From Pleomorphovibrio marinus (GTDB lineage: Bacteria > Bacteroidota > Bacteroidia > Cytophagales > Cyclobacteriaceae), in the NCBI RefSeq assembly GCF_003347495.1, contig NZ_QCXY01000005.1, positions 124,001 to 188,000 on the forward strand: a stretch of DNA of 64,000 nt, read 5' to 3'. Each line of letters starts with the position of its first letter. The stretch's first letter is position 1. The notes under the pieces were generated by a model, which was not told the DNA's origin, searched no databases, and saw only the letters and a program-made list of their open reading frames with translations. Of the stretch, positions 63,894 through 64,000 are shown piece by piece. The position numbers and the translations under genes were made by a program.

Positions 63894-64000
63894 ATGCCAC
63901 TCTTTACCAGGAAAATAGCGCTACTTGTTTGTTATCTTTGCTTTAATGCGGGGTTGAGCTATTCCATGCATTTCTGTGAAGGGGACTTTAAGCACTTCAA
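63894..64000 (+). CDS. Small secreted protein, 3' end cut by the window
   Basis: Open from the ATG at 63894 to the edge. The first 35 codons give a signal peptide (KIALLVCYLCFNAGLSYS) followed by MHFCEGDFKHF, which resembles the start of the small Bacteroidota HYC_CC_PP-type secreted proteins. The downstream cysteines that would confirm this are out of view. Confidence 0.5.
   Translation, partial: MPLFTRKIALLVCYLCFNAGLSYSMHFCEGDFKHF

Overview
The window looks like part of a chromosome from a Bacteroidota bacterium, most likely class Cytophagia and plausibly family Cyclobacteriaceae (inference). The grounds are two SusC/SusD pairs with FecR and ECF sigma regulators, lipobox and Tat signal peptides on many degradative enzymes, AT-rich leaders with few Shine-Dalgarno sites, a TAnnTTTG-type -7 box before ung, and many exported MocA, lactonase and RraA-like proteins. 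I saw no rRNA, tRNA, CRISPR array, transposase or phage gene.

Layout. (1) 1-13.3 kb is mixed: a cut lipoprotein, a FAD oxidoreductase, an exported isochorismatase-family hydrolase overlapping a SelT/SelW-like protein, PEP carboxylase, a methyltransferase, apaG, ung, an AraC regulator, a barrel-like protein, and a three-gene set (ceramidase-like hydrolase, BASS transporter, exported lactonase). (2) 13.8-22.8 kb has an exported propeller protein, a TSUP permease, a TolC-RND-adaptor efflux operon and a Tat-type aldo/keto reductase. (3) 22.9-28.4 kb has a nucleoside hydrolase, a VOC protein, two MocA-family oxidoreductases and nagA. (4) 28.9-43.8 kb is one long minus-strand unit: ECF sigma, FecR, SusC, SusD, then six exported enzymes (two RraA-like aldolases, four Tat-exported enolase-superfamily dehydratases). 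(5) 44.9-57 kb is a second unit: FecR, SusC, SusD, KDG-aldolase-like (GarL type), GntP permease, exported UxuA-like protein, tartronate semialdehyde reductase (GarR type) and glucarate-dehydratase-like, with its sigma factor on the opposite strand. (6) 58.4-63.7 kb is a molybdenum cofactor cluster (moaD, moaE, moaA, a MoeB-rhodanese fusion, moeA, xdhC). The right edge cuts a small secreted protein.

How it fits together. Regions 4 and 5 read as paired acid-sugar (uronate/aldarate) utilisation loci. A SusCD pair imports an oligomeric or acidic ligand across the outer membrane and its STN domain can report to FecR and the ECF sigma factor. Locus 4 places dehydratases and aldolase-like proteins in the periplasm. 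Locus 5 adds a cytoplasmic dehydratase, aldolase and reductase that would yield pyruvate and glycerate, plus a gluconate-type permease. The substrates are inferred from families only.

Two non-coding patterns stand out. A modular repeat family ends directly at the start codons of four unrelated genes. A 93-bp direct repeat, containing a dead copy of the moaD start, flanks the second ECF sigma gene.
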